Source: Cucumis sativus (Eukaryota; Streptophyta; Magnoliopsida; Cucurbitales; Cucurbitaceae). From it: 64,000 bases of DNA. Position 1 is the stretch's first letter; each line of letters begins with the position of its first letter. The notes under the pieces were generated by a model. It searched no databases and had not been told where the DNA came from. It saw nothing but the letters and a program-made list of their open reading frames with translations. Below, piece by piece: positions 1 through 12,085 of this stretch. The stretch spans positions 17,432,607-17,496,606 of the forward strand of contig NC_026656.2 of assembly GCF_000004075.3 (NCBI RefSeq), in the 5' to 3' direction. Position numbers and translations under genes: made by a program.

Positions 1-596
1 ATTGTATCTGTCATTAGTTTTCTTCCACAGCAGCTTTTCTTTTGATGCGCCAAAGAGAAAAAATGGAAAGATTGGATTTGAAAGGGTGCTGTAGCTCACC
101 TGTCTTATGTCTAGCTAGATTTCGAAAAACTCAGACGAATTTTCTCTTTTTTATATAGCTCAAATCGTAATACAATTGTTCATAGCTTGTATATATTATA
201 TCAATGTGTTAGCCTATCCAAGGTAAAAAACAGTCAACGTTCTAATAACTATAAACGTTTAGCGATATTTTTTAACCAACCCATTAAAACTATAAGATAA
301 TATTTAAAATTACTCAAATTACTCAATTTAAGTAGGAGTAAACTTGAACTAAAAGGACTCAAATAGCATTTTATCTACTCATCTTTTGTTGAGAATCCCT
401 TCTCCAAGGGACCTACAAGGTCTATAAAATTAGATGAGTTATATACCACACAAATTAATTTTAAGATGGAACTCCATGTTATCAAATATAGTCTCAGACA
501 TCATGAAGCACCCCAACAAGTGTTTGACAAGAGCAAAAAAATTGAGATTCGATTAAAAAATGGTAAACTTGAAGATGCTCCATCTCTTGAAAGACA

Positions 597-775
597 TGTT
601 GAGAATCCCACGTTGGAAAAATCAAAGGACTCACAATCTTTATAAGATAGATAACATATTTAATTGCCAATTGTTTTTGTATTGAAACCCTATGTTATCT
701 AATATATTTCTTTTTGCAATTCATTTCTTCCTTGAAGTTGTAGTGATCATGAAATCCACAAAACATCTTTCAACA
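597..775. mobile_element. Possible short solo LTR (TRIM/Copia-like fossil)
   Basis: The stretch opens with TGTTGAGAATCCCACGTTGG, a start familiar from plant Copia-type LTRs. It has a TATA-like AATCTTTATAAG and closes with TCAACA, so the ends form the short inverted repeat TGTTGA/TCAACA. The length of about 180 bp fits a terminal-repeat-in-miniature element. A weaker, related-looking start (TGTTGAGAATCCC) lies at 387. I see no matching 5-bp target duplication, so the boundaries are tentative. It lies inside the presumed last intron of the remorin gene. Confidence 0.35.
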
Positions 776-834
776 TAGAATCCAATGAACAGTTCTGGTG
801 TCTTTATTTATTTATTTTAATTATATATGAACAG

Positions 835-1047
835 AAAAGGGCAGAGAAAATGAAAGCTGGTGCACAAGAGACGCTGGCAGATAAACTAGCAGCCACAAGA
901 AGAATAGCTGAAGAGAAACGTGCAAATGCAGAGGCAAAACTAAATAAGAAATCTGTAAGAACTTCTGAAAAGGCTGATTATATTAGGAGGACTGGTCATT
1001 TGCCTTCTTATTTCTCCTTCAAGTTGCCTTCTCTCTGCTGCTGGTAG
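835..1047 (+). CDS. Remorin, last exon (gene starts left of the window)
   Basis: This exon encodes the end of the remorin C-terminal coiled coil. It reads KRAEKMKAGAQETLADKLAA and continues through AEEKRANAEAKLNKKS, then EKADYIRRTGHLPS, and ends FSFKLPSLCCW with a stop. Remorins are plant plasma-membrane nanodomain scaffolds. The Cys-rich tail resembles the C-terminal membrane anchor that is palmitoylated in the family. The exon begins after the acceptor AACAG at 831-834 and is in frame from there. No upstream coding exon is visible in bases 1-830, so the remaining exons must lie left of the window, or this is a detached exon. The next genes are CDKG2 and DUF3537. Arabidopsis has a remorin gene, At1g67590, directly beside those two, which supports a real gene. 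The reading frame is clean. Confidence 0.8.
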   Translation, partial: KRAEKMKAGAQETLADKLAATRRIAEEKRANAEAKLNKKSVRTSEKADYIRRTGHLPSYFSFKLPSLCCW

Positions 1048-1489
1048 ATTCAATATTTCCCTTTTCAGGCACCTGCCTCTTTATTAAGTTTAATCAGCCC
1101 TTGTCCACCACCTTTTCAATGCCACTTGCTTTTTCTCCATGAATATCTGTAAAATGCATTTTACCTCAGAATTGTTACAAAATATTGAAATTTTGAAGTG
1201 AAATATCGTCTGTTCTGGTTTTTAGTTGCTTCTTGTGTTCTATTGTCTTTGTGCTGCTTTCTAGTATTATTTCATGGAGGGGCCAACTTTTGGAACTTGC
1301 CTCAAAATTGTTGTCAAACAAATTAATTGGTTTACTATTTATGACCAATTAATTTGGGAATATTAATACTCATATCCACATTATTGACCGTTTTTAATAG
1401 CTAGTTTGAGAATATTCTCTCTATATAAAATAAGTTCCGTCCAAATAATAGTAAGGATAATAATAATATCGATATGATTAGAGTTTGAT

Positions 1490-1647
1490 TTAGATTTGTA
1501 TTACAAGTTCACATGTTCATGTGATTTTTTTTAAAAAGCCCGTTGAGCATTTGTTTAACCACTTTTGTTTAGATTTGTATTACAAGTTCACATGTTCATG
1601 TAATTTTTTTTAAAAAGCCCATTGAGCATTTGTTTAACCACTTTTGT
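1490..1647. repeat. 79-bp tandem duplication
   Basis: Two adjacent copies (1490-1568 and 1569-1647) share TTAGATTTGTATTACAAGTT through to TTTAACCACTTTTG, with only a few differences. They lie between the remorin exon and the CDKG2 promoter. The high identity suggests recent origin. Confidence 0.9.
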
Positions 1648-1678
1648 TTTTTGTCTTAACATAGGACAAATTTTAAGA

Positions 1679-1860
1679 CAAATTTAGCAATTAGATTCAA
1701 AATAATTAAGTATATAAACATATTTTAAAAAATTTGCAAATATAACAAAATTTGTCCAATTAGTTTATCACTTATAGACAACGTTGCAGATATTGGTCTA
1801 TCACTTATAGATCATAACAAATAGATAAATATTGGTTTTAATTGTAATAATTAAATTATT
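1679..1860. mobile_element. Diverged copy of an AT-rich inverted-repeat (MITE-like) element
   Basis: The segment starts CAAATTTAGCAATTAGATTC and includes AATTTGCAAATATAACAAAA, then GGTCTATCACTTATAGA. It matches the left end and core of the better preserved element at 20706-20961. The right end is degraded. No coding capacity. Confidence 0.6.
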
Positions 1861-1885
1861 AGCTAAATTTTAAAAACATAAAAAA

Positions 1886-2015
1886 AAATACTTAATACTT
1901 GTTTTATTCAACATTGGCAGGGTGCGAAAAAAATATACAAAAATCAAAAGAAATACTTAATACTTGTTTTATTCAACATTGGCAGGGTGCGAAAAAAATA
2001 TACAAAAATCAAAAG
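1886..2015. repeat. 65-bp tandem duplication
   Basis: Two almost identical copies (about 1886-1950 and 1951-2015) carry ATACTTAATACTTGTTTTAT followed by CAACATTGGCAGGGTGCG and an A-rich tail. This is the second of three short tandem duplications within 700 bp. Confidence 0.9.
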
Positions 2016-2123
2016 ATTATCAAGTTACGTAAATAATTATTTTGTTTTTATATTTATAAGTGTTGGGCCAGCTTTTTGTTTTCAAAATTTAGTAAAAGTC
2101 GAGAATTACTTATAGGTCTATCC

Positions 2124-2187
2124 ATCTAATAGTCGTTTGAATATGCGTTCACCACCCTCTATCTAATAGTCGTTTGAATATACGTTA
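2124..2187. repeat. 37-bp-offset direct repeat
   Basis: ATCTAATAGTCGTTTGAATA occurs at 2124 and again at 2161, each followed by TGCGTT or TACGTT. This is the third short duplication in the CDKG2 upstream region. Confidence 0.8.
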
Positions 2188-2448
2188 TGAACGTTTTTTT
2201 TTTAATTTGTCAACACAATTTAATTAGAAAACACATAAAATACAAAATTTAACAATCATATTTTCGGAATCTGAATGGGAAAAGATATTAAAATTAAGAT
2301 ACGATTTAAAATTGAAACAAAAGGAAAACCCTAAAGTTGATAGGAAATCCGCATTTTAATTGAATTTAAATCAGTGTTTTTAATATGGTTGAGATACCGC
2401 TTTTGCCCTATCACTTCAACGCAATTACAAAGAAAAAAAAGTGGCACA

Positions 2449-2456
2449 TATAAAAT
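2449..2456 (+). promoter_or_regulatory. Likely TATA box of the CDKG2 gene
   Basis: TATAAAAT lies in ACATATAAAATAGAGG, about 410 bp before the CDKG2 start codon. A 5' leader of roughly 380 nt would follow. That leader is less AT-rich than the DNA upstream. Placed by position and motif only. Confidence 0.5.
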
Positions 2457-2864
2457 AGAGGAGCCATACAATTTTTCGTCCTCTTTCCGCGTAGCGATCG
2501 CGTTGTCTTCGATTGAGCGAGGGATTTTCTTTCCCCTCCTGAAGAAGCAGCGTTTCGCCCCGTCTTTTATCGTCTTCAACCTCAACCCTCCATCGGAAAA
2601 CCCTTTCTCCGAGTCAGAGATCGGGTGTTTACACTGTTTGTATTTTCTCCCCGGTTCTTGTTTAGGGTTGTTTTTGTGTTAAGTTTTCTTTCGCCATATT
2701 TTCCGTCCGAGGGAAACGGAAGTTCTAGGTTTCAGTTCAGATTTTCTGCAGAATTTCAATTTTGTAATTTTGTTTGAAGGGGTTGAGTCAAATTTTGAAC
2801 TGAATTTTGACTTCTTAAGTTTGAATTATTTATCAAGTGTGTTTGCGGTTTCGTCTGTGTAACT

Positions 2865-5800
2865 ATGGCGGCTGGGCGACATGGAGGTTACCGTGAGAAC
2901 GAGTTCAGGGACCGGGAGACTAATTTTCATGTGTCGAGGAGGTCGTTTGGGAGTGCTAGGCAAGAGTTTGGAAGAGTTAAGATCAGCAATGGTGATCATG
3001 GTGTTCGGCGGAGTCTAGCGCGGGACGTCAAAGACAAGTTTAGGGTTAGGCATGAAGATATGAAAGAGAACGCGGTTATGAATGGTCATTATCATTCGTC
3101 TTCTACCAGGAGCAATTCAAGTAATAGTGATGGCGTTAGTGGTAGTGATTATGGCCTGATTGAAAATAGGGTTAAAAGTATCATCGACAGGGAGCCGGGT
3201 GAGCTATCCAGTGGGAGTGGATCTGATGATGCAATTGAATCTGGCTTGGGGGTCAGAGATAGAGAGGTTTCGAAAGTAGCAAACAATGGGAAACTATCTT
3301 CTATGGAGAAGAAAAGAAAATTTTCACCTATAGTTTGGGATAGGGACGACAACAAATTGAGCCACCCATCCCGTAATGGGACTGTCACAACAGTGATGGG
3401 TCTTCCCCGGCCCCAGAAGTTGACTCGCCAGTCTCCTAATATCATCTCAGACCGAGGTGAACATACATCTTCAGTTAGGAATAGTGATAACCATAATGTT
3501 GCATCTTCTTCTGTATTTAAATCTCCTTTAGCCTCTGGACTTGAGATGTCTGAGTCATTAGCCTCTCCTGTTTTACCAAAGCATTTACACCATAATGTAG
3601 AAGTAGAATTGTTAGATAATGAAGATAATGGCCCAGCAAGGAATATCTCATTTTCACGATGGGCAGGTGGAAATACCTCGCCAGCTAATGAAGGTGAGAT
3701 TTTAGGTAAGAAAGAAATACTAAGACAACAGAAGATCCCAATTACTGAAATTTGGGAATCTGAGCTATATGGCAAGACCCCGGGTGAATCATTTTCTGAG
3801 ACTGGGGACTGCAAAAGCAATGGTTTCAAGACAAATGGGACTAGAGAGAGGTCGTCGGAATCTAATGAACAAGGTACCTACTGTAGATTTTTGAGAGTGA
3901 ATGCGAATTCTGATAGTGGTGTGGAAAAGGGTGACAGCATGGAGGTTGATGAAAGACATAATATTAGTGATGTTAGCTGTAGTCCATCAGATACTGAATC
4001 TGATGAAGATAATGATGTTTGCTCCCCGCAGGAGCCTCCAACAACCACTCAACGTGGTGTAAACATGCTTCAGGGATGCAGAAGTGTTGATGAGTTTGAG
4101 AGACTAAACAAGATCGACGAAGGCACCTATGGCATTGTGTTTAGAGCTAGAGACAAGAAGACTGGGGAAATTGTGGCCTTGAAGAAAGTAAAAATGGAGA
4201 AGGAGCGGGAAGGGTTTCCGCTGACTGCTTTGAGAGAAATAAATATTCTTCTTTCATTCCATCACCCATCCATTGTTGATGTGAAGGAAGTTGTGGTGGG
4301 GAATAGTCTTGATAGCATTTTTATGGCCATGGAGTACATGGATCACGATCTTAAAGGACTTATGGAGACCATGAAACATCCTTTTACTCAGAGTGAAGTA
4401 AAATGTCTAATGATTCAGCTATTAGAGGGTGTTAGGTATCTCCATAGTAACTGGGTGCTTCATAGAGATTTGAAGACGTCTAATTTGCTCTTGAACAACC
4501 AGGGTGAACTGAAGATTTGCGACTTTGGATTGGCTCGTCAGTATGGAAGCCCTTTGAAGCCGTATACACATTTAGTTGTTACACTTTGGTACAGGTGACT
4601 ACTTCTTTCTTTTGACTCCTTTCTCTTTTCATTCAAATAAATATTAACGCAGAGGACACAAAGATCTTGTCATCACTATCAAGAACTTGGTGTCATTTTC
4701 GCTTAATCCATTCTTCTTGCACTTCCAGTTTGTTCATCTTGCGAGCCATGTGATTTTCTGTTTGATGGGCTATTGAGCATTTTGCGAATATTTGTGAGTA
4801 TGTGATTGCAAGTGTCACCTTGGTGTCTAGCTTATATTGTTATGGTACTGTTATCTGTTATCTCAGATAGTTTTATTCATAATTGTATCTAGTTTTTGTG
4901 AAGACATTCGAGTTATTTATAAGATTCATCTATGCATAACCATTTACTGTTTACATATAAGAATGTTTTGGGACAAAGTATAACAGTGTTCTGATCTCAT
5001 TACATGGCAGGGCACCTGAACTACTGTTGGGAACAAAACAGTATTCAACCGCCATTGATATGTGGTCATTGGGTTGTATCATGGCCGAACTTTTATCCAA
5101 GGAACCTCTTTTTAATGGCAAAACTGAAGTTGAGCAACTAGATAAGGTAATATGTTGTACTGTGGTTTTTTCTATTGTTGGTATTTTATTTTATTAATAG
5201 TTAAAACTCTTGTATTATAATAATGAGCTGCTCCTTTTTCTTATTCTTCTTATTGGTATGACTTGACAGATTTTTAGAACTCTAGGCACTCCAAATGAGA
5301 CTATTTGGCCTGGATACTCCAAGCTACCTGGCGTTAGAGCCAACTTTGTCAAGCATCAGTAAGCATTAAGTGCTTTTTTTTTTTATTTATAAAATTTAGC
5401 TTTCAATATTCTAGATTTCTTATTAGTTCGCTATTTTCCTGGGCTTCCAGCTTTGGGTGAGTCTGTTTTGACTAGCTGGCCTTTGTTATCTTAGGTTTAT
5501 TTTAATATAAACTTCTACCTTTCAGGTTCAATCAGCTTCGTAAGAAATTCCCTGCCACATCATTTACTGGATCTCCAGTTCTATCTGAATCTGGGTTCGA
5601 TCTGTTGAGCAAACTTCTAGCCTATGATCCTCAAAAGGTAACTATCAGCTTGTCAATTAGCTCAAGTGAGTTCTATATTATTTTCATTTGCTTATTTGAA
5701 TTTCACTATCTTTTTTTACAGAGAATATCAGCTGAAGAAGCCCTTGATCATGAGTGGTTCCGTGAAGTGCCTCTCCCAAAGTCTAAGGAGTTTATGCCTA

Positions 5801-6246
5801 CCTTCCCTGCACAGCATGCTCGAGACAGGTAGCTAAATATTTCTCTGTGGATTTCATGGCTGCTTATATTTGATTCATGTGCACAACAAGCAAAAATTGG
5901 TAGTTGAACTAAGTCATTTTTTATCGTTTAAGCAAATATGTTAAGTTCTGGTTTTATAGAATATAAAATATAAAATATTAAAGGCTAAATCACAATTTTG
6001 GTTTTTGTGGTTTGAAGAAAGTTAGAATAGATTCCCAATAGTAAACTTGTAAATGGTCCTTATTGTTTGATATAATCTTCATAAATAGTCTCTTTATTGA
6101 TAAAATTCTCAATGATGTCCTCTGGCTGTCTTATGATTAGGAGAATGAGAAGAATATTACGGAGTCCAGACCCCCTTGAAGAGCAACGTATAAAGGAATT
6201 GCAGCAGCAGGAGTTAGGAACTACTGGTCTCTTTGGTGAGAGATGA
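2865..6246 (+). CDS. CDKG2: Cyclin-dependent kinase G-2-like (CDK11/PITSLRE family)
   Basis: Exons are 2865-4594, 5011-5146, 5270-5358, 5526-5637, 5722-5828 and 6141-6246, giving 759 aa, close to Arabidopsis CDKG2. Residues 1 to about 405 are low-complexity, Ser- and acid-rich, and probably disordered. The kinase domain follows: glycine loop EGTYG (419-423), lysine K440 in VALKKVK, cyclin-binding helix PLTALRE (452-458), HRD (533-535), DFG (553-555) and APE (578-580). The activation segment reads [13 protein letters not shown]. The protein ends [20 protein letters not shown] plus ER. CDKG kinases pair with L-type cyclins and are known to act in splicing and meiosis. All motifs are intact, so it should be an active kinase. 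The start is the first ATG of the open frame and sits in the expected [10 protein letters not shown] context. The gene converges on the DUF3537 gene. Confidence 0.95.
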
Positions 6247-8668
6247 GTTGTCAAGTTATGGCTGAGGCTCTGTATACCATTTATTATTTAGATTTGGTTT
6301 TCATGAAATTTGTGCGGGAGAGAGTTGAATTGAATAAGTGGAAGATAGCACTGCTTTTCACAATATAATTGGTGCTGGTTGGTCTTGGACCATGTCCTGG
6401 TAGTTAGTGAAAATATGTATATTGTGTGTGCTTTCAGGTGAACTTTGTGTTCAAGGCATCTGAAAATGAATGCATGTCTAGCACTTACGTCATTAGTTTT
6501 AGCATAGATGCTTTTGCTGTAAAATATTCATGTAGAAAATGGAAAATCATTGAATTTGAATTTGAATTTGGCTTCACTGTTGAGTTATAATTGCAGTTGA
6601 ACTTTACATTTAGACTACAAGAAACAATTGGGTGTGTAGGAGGAGGATGCTTATCTTTCCTGTTGTACACTTTAGTTTGGCTAATGTGTTCGTGTCCGAC
6701 AGGTGTTGGATATTGGAACGCTAATGTGTTCGTGTCCGACAGGTGTTGGATATTGGAACATGTATCAGAGGCTTGTTGTTTACAATTCCACCGATATTTT
6801 GAAGCTGACCGCCATTCAACACCTAGACTGGGTTTTCTTTCTAATTCGCAGATGGAGTGGTTACAATATCTTGTTCTTGTTCTTGCATCACTTTTTGCTC
6901 CACTTTGATCAAAGAGCACGGGAAGTACTTGAAACAAGGGTGCTGAAGAAACAATTGGCTATGAGAAGAGTAATAGTTAATAAATGTACTAATCTTATCA
7001 AGAGTATGAAATCCTTTGGTTTTTTGAATATATCTTCAACATTGTCCCCCTTGCTTATTTGAGTTTATCGTTCTTGGATCAGATTTCAATTCTTATTTTT
7101 TATAACCAAATGCTTGTTTAGACACATGTTTAATTTCAAGACCAATTTACCTCAAGATACCTCAAGATAGAAGATGAAGTTCCTCGAGTTTTTTAAAGGC
7201 AGCAAAATTGCGTAACTTTTTACCCAAAGGATTTGCACATGAAACACTCTTTGTTCCACCAACCAAACAAATAATCCCTCTTTCTATAATAATCTTCCTC
7301 TCCAAAGAAGATGTATAAGAATCCTGAAATTTGCCAACACACAAAAACAAAGAACTAAAGCTGGTAAATGGTCTTGTATGTATCTTTCAGAAGCTATAGT
7401 TTATAATTAAATATTATGTTTGCTTTTGATAGTCTTATTTACAAATTTCTTCAAGTAGGTGAATGTGTTGTCACGTCGCTTGTGGTAAATATTAATTTCA
7501 TCTAGTTGGAGTCTTGTGTTTGTTGGATGATGTCAATACATGTTTCTTCACGTAAAGTAATTAACATCCAACATTTTCTTATAGAAGTAGGTGGGCAGTT
7601 CAGCTTTTAGAAGATCTTTATTTCTGTTTCATGAATTTTCAATCATATTTCTCAACTTTATTTTTCTTCCACGTAATCTTTACATTCACCTTATTCACAT
7701 TAGTCAGTTTTTTTTATTTACTTTCAAGGTTTCAACACATTGACAGGCAATGAGTTCAATGAGTTCCAAAATATTACTTAAACTTTTAACTTATAAATCT
7801 ATATAATAAATCCTAATATTTTATATTATTTATACATCTGTAGAGTTAACTCAATCAATCTTGATATCATTAGTTCGATCTTCCTGCCCAATATATTATC
7901 TAAATAATAATAATAATAATTTGAAAACTAGCCAACTATGAAGTTGTAGATTTGTTGATTACTCTCTTAGGTGTTGACATCAGTAGCTTTCAGATGTTCT
8001 GATTTCTTAGTTGCATATTCATTGACATGGAAGCAGGTTCTCACTGCTGATTCATCCCTCAATCACCTTTTCACAGGTCAAAGCCCTTAGTGGTGCTCTC
8101 AACGTCATAGTTATTCCAATGACTGATACCTTTATTCATCAGCCGTTGAAGATTTCACGTTGAAAAAATCCTTATAATATTAACAAAATGAACGGTCCTT
8201 TCAACAATAAGATCCTTTGATTGGTTATGGTTGACTAAAGTGATAGACATCGACTAGAGTTTATCATAAATATTTTCAACATTTTTGTCATTTAAACCAA
8301 TTTTTCTTATGAAAACTTCAATTGTATTTGATATAGTGCAACGGTATTTTTACCTTCTTTGATTGTTCAAACGTGGAAGAAATTATGACAGGAGAACTTG
8401 TCAAGAAATGAGGAAATGAGAAGTTTATTTGAACAACATTTGTTTTATACATGAAGACTCTCAACTGCCCGGATCCAGAGGAGGATATGAAAATAACCCC
8501 CAACAATTTGGATCGACCACCGGCCAAAAAGAAAGAAAGAAAAAACACGACCAGGAACAAAATTTCTCAGGACAATGATTAATTTTACATGTATGAAATG
8601 TGGCTTTTGAAGGATTTTACAAACAAGACCGATTAGGCAGCCATTGAAATTTCTGATGCTTCACTTCT
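6247..8668. other. CDKG2 3' UTR and spacer between convergent genes
   Basis: About 2.4 kb separates the CDKG2 stop from the DUF3537 stop. The first several hundred bases probably hold the CDKG2 3' UTR. Open frames on both strands between 6485 and 7062 overlap each other and resemble nothing I know. No credible gene is seen here. Confidence 0.6.
6681..6760. repeat. Near-perfect 40-bp tandem duplication
   Basis: The unit CTAATGTGTTCGTGTCCGAC continuing AGGTGTTGGATATTGGAACG is repeated head to tail (6681-6720 and 6721-6760). Only the last base differs. The near identity points to a recent slippage or repair event downstream of CDKG2. Confidence 0.95.
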
Positions 8669-10655
8669 TTAGGTAAAAACTAAAGTCTTTCCAAGCACAA
8701 AGGTGACCAATGTGAGTTCAAGAAAGAATATAGTGTTCAGCAGAGCTCTGTTAACTGTCCACCCAAAAATGGTGATTCCACCAGGATTCATCTGCAAATA
8801 CATCACTGCACCATACAGAGTAAGTTACAAAGTTCTACCGACAGCATTAAACACAAATAACAGCTTCGTAGAGCCATGTCGATTTTGAGCATTTGAAAAT
8901 TTGAGTTTCATTTTGAATGCACAAAAAAAGTTATGCAATATTGAGGTTCCTATAGAGTTTTGAAGATCCCATTGAGCAAAATATTGATTGAGTTAAGAAA
9001 TTGTATATAACGCAAGTTGAATTCTGAAGATATCTGAGGTTCTTACCAAAAGCTTCTCTTTTATGATAGGAGGACATATAAGAAGCTAACTGTGTGGTTG
9101 TAGGCATTGTGACAATATCCAAAGACTCCAAATCACTTTCAGAGTAGGTGCATGTCATTGATTTCAGTCTATCAGGAGATTCCGAGTTCCCGTTACCATT
9201 AGGATATCGAGGCTGAGAAACTTCACCTGGACCACAAGTGACTAAAGCATGCCATCTACTAGCTACTGATGCAATTCCTTCGGCTCTGTGGGAAATCTTT
9301 GTTGCTCCATGCAAGCAAAGAATCACTCCAACCACTTGAACAATTGCAGAAACCTAAAAGTTAACAAGAAAAAGCAAGGAAAATCTAGCTTTAGAGATCG
9401 AAACTTATTGCTGACAAATAAACATGAAGCCTTGGATTTATAACAATGTCCCCAAGCCTTGAACTCATAAAACGATCAACATGTATCTAAGAAAATGTAG
9501 ATACATAAAAATTGTTGAACTTACTGCAAAATCGCCACCATTTATGAGGGTAACCCTTGTAGTATATCTCGTCGTCTGGAATAGAGTCATAAATTGGCTG
9601 GCAGATACAACAAAGAAGTCGAGAAGAAGAAAGATTCGGAATCTGTGGCTTATCTTGGACAAATGATAGCGTAGGAAAATATGATCCTCTATTAATACTA
9701 ATACTTCAGACTCAGTTTGCAAGAGTTTCGCATAGTTATCAAAGTGGGTAACTTGCAAATTACACATCAAATGAAACACAATGGCGGCTGATAGAGAGAT
9801 CAAGGTCAGGTAAGTCCAGGATATGATCATAGCCAGTAAGGTGGCAACTGACAGCCCCCACGATACACGTTCCGCATATAGTATTCGAATTACCTCTCGA
9901 GCAGTCTTCAAAAGGAAACATGGTAATGCCCAGAAGACGAGCAACCGTATTGAACCCTGTGGAGATATAGATAATCAAACCGAGATCTTTCTAATGCCAC
10001 AGTTCAAAGTTACATGACCAAGACATTCAAAAGAAGTGAAAATGAGCAATTTTGAACTTTGAAACCCTCTGTCAAGACTCACATACCAAACCCATAGACA
10101 TTCAGAATCATAAATGAGAAAAATAAATTTATATCATCAGATTTTCAAGAAGCAACGAGATCTAAGGTTTCTATTTAAGTTTGAGTAGAAGCTGACCCGT
10201 ATCTTCTTGACATATTCTTTTCGAAACCGAGCCAAAGAGGTGATTTGTCTATCAACACTAAGGAACCTCTTTATGCCATATTTTCTGAGGTTGTGAGAAA
10301 GACAGAGCAAAGAGACAGCTGCAAGACAAGCTTGAGAGGCAACTACATCAAGCTCAAAACCCTTAATCTGGTACTTCTCGTAGGCGGCACAATCCGAAAG
10401 CTGCAGCACTACAACAGGCAGAACAATACCAACAAGAACAAAAACAGACCAAGACAAGACACAGCTGAAAACAGAGGATTGATGGAAGCCCAAAAGGCCA
10501 AGTAATGTATCGAACAGTTTGAAGGCACTGTCCAAATGGGCTTCTTCGTCGTCTTCTTCCTTTGTCGGTTGTGAACTCTGATTGTGATTTGAGTCAAGAA
10601 GTGGAATATGGGCTTGAGGGTCTTCAATATCGACTTGATCACGAAGCTCAGCCAT
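8669..10655 (-). CDS. DUF3537 multi-pass membrane protein (plant gustatory-receptor-like family)
   Basis: Exons on the minus strand, in order, are 10655-10197, 9956-9525, 9353-9047 and 8805-8669, giving 444 aa. The N-terminus to about residue 45 is hydrophilic (DIEDPQAHIPLLDSNHNQSS). Several hydrophobic helices follow: SVFVLVGIVLPVVVLQ, LLVFWALPCFLLKTA, TLLAMIISWTYLTLISLS, RIFLLLDFFVVSASQFMTLF and AIVQVVGVILCLHG. The C-terminal block MNPGGITIFGWTVNRALLNT then LELTLVTFVLGKT is typical of the family. Signatures include YHLSKISHRFR and SVASRWHALVTC. DUF3537 proteins have been reported as distant plant relatives of insect gustatory/odorant receptors; their plant role is not established. All junctions are GT-AG and the frame closes. 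Arabidopsis At1g67570 is the presumed counterpart, beside CDKG2 there as here. Confidence 0.9.
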
Positions 10656-12049
10656 TGAAGTTGAAGATCAAAACAACACAAAACTTGGAACTTCTCTTCT
10701 TTGTTGGTTTAACGGGTTTTTGGAAATTAGGGGTTTCCATAAAAGATGGATCAAAGTCAATATCTTATACGAAACATCAAAATCAGTTCCATTAAAATAA
10801 ACATGTCTCGAATCACAGACCCATTTCAGGAAAATTATAAAAAGAATTCAAAATTCGTTCACAGTGGGAGACAATTACTACGAATATCTAGGGCCTTGAG
10901 TTTTAGACGTTGGGTGGAGTCAAAACTGTTCTTCAAATGAAGGATTTTGAAAATCAGAACCGTTCAAATACGAAGGAACATAAATTATATTACAAATGGA
11001 GTCATAGCAGATTTCCTTTCGTTGGATCTTCGGGTCATTTGAACATAAAAAAATGCGACATTTCGAAAAAAAAGCTTCGAAATTTTGCTTTTTTGATTTT
11101 GTTATATATCTCTTTACTCTTTATTCTTACGAAAATAAATTACAAAACCTTTACTTCACATCTCCGCAAAAGACATTTTCATTACATCTCATTATAATTT
11201 TCCCAAAAACAAACCAACATTCCTTCATCATTTTTGAGTCCTTAACTTCTACATTTTTAGCTTTGAATTTTATTTTATTTGGTACCAAGTAGAAGAATTT
11301 GAACTCGAAATTTCTTATTCTCAATTAGATACAAACAAGTAAATTCTAAAAAATAACCAAATAAATCAAAATACAATACAATTGTAGGGCTAGAATTTAT
11401 TTCTATTACATTTTATGAATACTTTCGTTATTTTTCATTTATAATAATATTCTTAATGGGTTATTTTTAAAAATAAAGTTAATGTCAATTATTGATAAAA
11501 ATTGAAAATTTTGTTATATGTTGTTAATTTGTGTTTTTCTTCTTCTTAATTTTATAAAATAATTTAAAATTTTGTTTTATAAAGTATGAAGTTTGAAATT
11601 TGTATGAAAAAATATTCTTATAAATTGTTTCTAATGGATAAATCTTTTAATTTCTATCTAATAAATTATTTTAAAGGAAATAATGTTAAAATTTAAACCA
11701 ACATTTTTCTTAATTCATATAAACAAAAAATTACTATTAGTTTTGAGAATAATATTGTCATTTTTTTTTGACATTATACATAAAACTTATTATTTTATGA
11801 AAAGTTGGTTTAGAATTATATTAAAAAAAAAAAAAGAATGATGCACAATTATTTCATAGCTTAGCACGTTTTCATCAACACTTGATTTTATGATTAATAC
11901 TTGACAGGTTGCTTTGTTATGAAAATGACCTTAAATCATTTTTTATAAAATTATATACATACATACACACACATATATACAAAACTTCTTATCACAACTT
12001 GTGATTTATTTAATATTTCTAATTAAGAGATAATACCCAAAACTGAATG

Positions 12050-12085
<36 letters not shown>

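Noticed and set aside
3149-3829. 226-codon open frame on the minus strand
   Set aside because: It is fully antisense to CDKG2 exon 1 and shows no family motifs; the plus frame is clearly the gene.
6485-7062. Overlapping open frames on both strands after CDKG2
   Set aside because: They overlap each other, include the 40-bp tandem duplication and resemble no protein; CDKG2 already ends with the normal family C-terminus.
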